DNA from: Euonymus europaeus
Lineage: Eukaryota > Streptophyta > Magnoliopsida > Celastrales > Celastraceae
NCBI GenBank assembly: GCA_963580455.1
Contig: OY756958.1
Coordinates: 27,168,501 to 27,232,500, forward strand
Direction: 5' to 3'
DNA: 64,000 nt
How positions within the stretch are numbered: the stretch's first letter is position 1; every line of letters begins with the position of its first letter. This document shows positions 61,048 through 64,000 of the stretch, piece after piece. A program made the translations under genes and the position numbers. The notes beneath the pieces were generated by a model. That model worked only from the letters and a program-made list of their open reading frames with translations, was not told where the DNA came from and did not search any database.

Positions 61048-62836
61048 TCCATTAATATAATTAATTAATACATTCTTCAACTTTCATTCTTATGGTAAAA
61101 CAATTTTTGTTGATTGCACTATTTTTCCTTTGCGCAGCCCTGCACCCCGGCACCAACGGTAAATTCCTCGATCATTTTTTTTTGTTCTTTCTTTCTATCC
61201 ATCCCCCTTCTCTCTATATATATAGACACACACATATAAATATGTATTTTTTTATTGGATAACAATCGTTTGATTTTATTTTTGTAAAAACGGATTGATT
61301 TACAGGCAATGACATTCGTTGGATGTGAGAACTTGGTAGTGGCCAATCTATGGTTCAAAGATGCACAGAAGATGCATGTTGCATTTGATGATAGTGTGAA
61401 TGTCAATGTCTTGAATCTCCTGGTGACTGCACCTTGGAACAGTCCCAACACTGATGGAATTCATGTCACAAACACACAAAATATTAGAATCAAGAGTTGT
61501 GACATTAAAACAGGTAAAATTAGATAGAATTCATATACACACAACACACTCACATAAATATATATAGATGATGTGTGTGAGATTCAAACTCCACATATAA
61601 GTTTGTGTGAACTGAGTTGAGAATCGAGTGTAGGTAAAATTACGTAAGATTACACGATATTGTTGACCAAATCCTACTAACCTAGTTAATTAAAAAGACC
61701 TATGATTTCTAATTTATATTTTGTTTTTCCAATTGATGAAGGTGATGACTGTATTTCAATAGTTAGTGGGTCTAAAAATGTGGAGGCTACTGATATAACT
61801 TGTGGACCTGGTCATGGTATAAGGTAGGCAACCCAAACTCCAACCAGATCCAAATTCAACTAAATTGATTCTACTTTATGGATTAATTTGTTTTTATTTT
61901 TCTATTAATCAATAATTTTGAAAATTGTGCAGCATTGGGAGCTTAGGATCTGAAAATTCACAAGCAAATGTTGCAGGAGTGAAAGTAAACAGAGCAAGAC
62001 TTTCTGGTACCACAAATGGACTTAGAATCAAGACTTGGCAGGTACAATTAACTTCTCTTTAACACTTTTTTTCCGTAACTAAGAATGACACTAGACAAAT
62101 TTGTCCTTTGAACATAAACTCAGCCGTCAAGTCCGAGCACACAGAAGTTTCTTACTTAACAACAGACTAACGTGAGCCAAAACTCAGCACGTGACCGTAA
62201 GAGTATTGCTTTTGTAGAAAAATGAACTCAACTTAATACCGCATAATTTTAATTGTATATGTATGTATGTATAGGGAGGGTCATTTTTTTTTTCATGGTT
62301 TCAAATTTTGACTAATCCTAAACCACCCTTTTGAAAATTTGGGGTGAACCCCTTTTGAGTCATTCATGGAGCAAATGGTGATGAACTTTTTAGACTAACG
62401 AATTAAAATAGATTATAATATATTGATTTTTTCCTTATTTTTTCATATAATTCTTTTGATAAATAATTTTGATTTGTTGTTGATTTTGTAGGGAGGGTCT
62501 GGATATGCAAAGAACATAATATTCCAAAATGTAGTGATGAACAATGTGACAAACCCCATAATTATTGACCAAAACTATTGTGATCAAACAAAACCATGCC
62601 AACAGCAGTTCTCTGCAGTGCAAGTGAGCAACATAGTGTACCAGAACATCAAAGGTACCAGTGCATCTGCAGTGGCAACAAACTTCAATTGCAGCACACA
62701 CTTTCCATGTAAAGGAATAAGTTTGCAGAACATAGATCTTGTGAGTGAAGAACAAGGATTAGAAGCCAAAGCTTCATGTGTTAATGTCAAATTAACAAGA
62801 AATGGAGATGTGTCTCCACTGTGTTCTAAAGATTAG
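60126..62836 (+). CDS. Polygalacturonase, glycoside hydrolase family 28
   Basis: Eight coding exons: 60126-60338, 60431-60565, 60635-60802, 61138-61158, 61306-61513, 61742-61823, 61933-62041 and 62492-62836. They give 426 residues in matching phase. An N-terminal signal peptide ([17 protein letters not shown]) targets it to the wall. A Ser-run linker (about 41-51) and [19 protein letters not shown], the usual start of the beta-helix, follow. The four GH28 catalytic motifs are present: N227-T-D229, G249-D-D251, G272-H273-G and R307-I-K309. It hydrolyses alpha-1,4-galacturonan in pectin. It most resembles the plant group that includes Arabidopsis At1g48100; endo versus exo action cannot be told. 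Exon 4 is only 21 bases (PCTPAPT). Confidence 0.95.
60975..61048. repeat. (TC)n/(TA)n compound microsatellite in polygalacturonase intron 3
   Basis: About 55 bases of TC repeat with a few interruptions run directly into a TA repeat. It lies between coding exons 3 and 4. A shorter CA repeat (60572-60592) sits in intron 2. Confidence 0.9.
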
Positions 62837-63696
62837 AAGGAAAAAAAAATTCCCCGTGCACAAAGTATGATGTACAAAGAACTTACCCTAACATAATATG
62901 TGGGGATATTATTTATAAGAATTTAGACATGCGAGTATATTACTACAATTCTATCACTGAACCACATGCTATATATATATATAATATATAATATATATAT
63001 ATATATTTGTTAATTTCTGCATAGTGGACAAATGTGGCAAATAAGTCTTACTTTGGAGTTTTAATTTCAATGGTTTAATCTACAATCACACATCGATATA
63101 TTATGTTTAGGATTAAGAACTTAATTTTGTTGTTCACCTAACTTTGAACACTCGCCTCATCACCAAAAAGAAAATGGAATTTTTAAATAAAAAACCTAAA
63201 AATTTATTGATTCTCCCTAGCTGACAAGACGCATAGACCGAGGTTGACCAGAAAATTGTAGTTGCAGAGTGACACAGACAATTATGGATTCATTAACTGG
63301 TGCTCTCTAAGTTATAGGGCATGGCCAACCTAATCAAAATTGAATACAAAGTTATGGTCCACCCCATAATTACCTCAAGTTAGTAGTAAGTTGAGACTTA
63401 CGAGCTGAGACTGCACTGGGCCAAGCTGAGCTCAGTCAGTCCACCTTAATTACTAATTAGAGTGCAATGAACCTTTTCTGCAATTTAGACAATGAGTATA
63501 AGTATTTTGCATATTAAAACAAGGAAAAAATGGAAAGCATCAACAAACCGGAGGAAGCAAGCACTGGCCGGGAGAGGAATGTCGGCAATTTTAAATTATC
63601 ATCTGAAGGTTTTATCTAACTACCATTATCATCAATTACAATATAACAGGAGAGGATGAGCAGCATACATTCAACAACTCGCTGAAATCGGAACAG
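62837..63696. other. Convergent intergenic region
   Basis: The region lies between the polygalacturonase stop and the ARP7 stop on the opposite strand, so it mostly holds the two 3' untranslated regions. A TA-rich microsatellite is at about 62971-63006. No gene or RNA was recognised. Confidence 0.6.
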
Positions 63697-63849
63697 TCAG
63701 AAGCATTTCCGGTGAACCACAGATGGCCCAGTTTCATCATAGTCCCCCTTGGTCACGTGCTGATTTTGGGGGAACACGACTTTAGCGAGTATTGCACCTC
63801 CGACCCATGCTGAGTACATTGCCAAATTCTCAGGCATATATTCTGGAGG
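63697..63849 (-). CDS. ARP7: Actin-related protein 7, last exon (partial, gene continues beyond the window)
   Basis: One exon on the minus strand, bounded on its upstream side by a ttattacag acceptor (63850-63851) and ending in TGA at 63697-63699. It encodes 50 residues, beginning PPEYMPENLAMYSAWVGGA and continuing ILAKVVFPQNQHVTK, then GDYDETGPSVVHRKCF. The SAWVGGAILAK segment and HRKCF end are the actin-fold C-terminus. The sequence agrees closely with plant ARP7, a nuclear protein of SWI/SNF-type chromatin remodelling complexes. Upstream exons lie to the right of position 64000. The remaining bases 63852-64000 are intron. Confidence 0.9.
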   Translation of the reverse strand, partial: PPEYMPENLAMYSAWVGGAILAKVVFPQNQHVTKGDYDETGPSVVHRKCF

Positions 63850-64000
63850 CTGTAATAAAACACAACATTGAAACTTTTAATTTGCACACGAGTTTATTGA
63901 GAATAATGTGAAGGATGAAAAAAAGTTGTACAATTTTCAGACAAAGGAGGGAAAGACAGACAGAGACATTTATGGTCGAGCAACAATATCTTACAAAAAA

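Noticed and set aside
1..64000. CRISPR arrays, prokaryotic operons, integrated viral genes
   Set aside because: No regularly spaced repeats, ribosome-binding-site-led gene strings or viral proteins were seen; the window is ordinary plant nuclear DNA.

Overview
This is nuclear DNA from a flowering plant, almost certainly a eudicot. The genes are split by AT-rich GT..AG introns, intergenic DNA is AT-rich with microsatellites and decayed transposons, and every recognisable protein belongs to a land-plant family. I cannot name the species. Coding models were assembled by eye from splice sites and reading phase. The multi-exon models for CESA3, CCD1, the MATE carrier and the polygalacturonase close exactly in frame at about the length usual for their families.

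Layout, left to right. 0.9-2.1 kb (+): a MYB83/MYB46-type R2R3-MYB. 3.0-6.3 kb: a doubtful two-exon small ORF (+) and a decayed LRR receptor-kinase relic (-). 7.5-15.2 kb (+): a complete 14-exon CESA3-type cellulose synthase with a LINE relic in one intron and a Harbinger-like MITE in another. 15.6-16.3 kb (+): a three-exon, 142-residue protein of unknown function. 15.7-31.4 kb: a tandem segmental duplication. Each unit carries an OXS2-type gene for an ankyrin plus tandem CCCH zinc-finger protein. The right copy (28693-30906) is intact. The left copy has lost its normal start and its C-terminal end. The duplication also left a fragment of the small gene at its junction. 32.5-37.7 kb (-): a 13-exon MATE carrier of the FRD3/DTX42 type with a spliced leader containing a 54-codon upstream ORF. 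39.4-44.3 kb: gene-poor AT-rich DNA with one TIR element. 44.3-45.9 kb (-): a LEA_2-type single-pass membrane protein resembling the companions of cellulose synthase. 47.3-56.6 kb (-): a 14-exon carotenoid cleavage dioxygenase 1. 60.1-62.8 kb (+): an eight-exon GH28 polygalacturonase. 63.7-63.85 kb (-): the last exon of actin-related protein ARP7, which continues past the right edge.

Four loci concern the cell wall: a MYB regulator of secondary walls, the primary-wall synthase CESA3, a CC-like membrane protein and a pectinase. Nothing in the sequence shows that they are co-regulated. No microbial-type system, CRISPR array or convincing new multi-gene system was seen. The best leads are the duplication with asymmetric decay of one OXS2 copy, a duplicated and disabled splice acceptor in CESA3, the MATE leader ORF and the palindromic TGGGCC repeats in the LEA intron.
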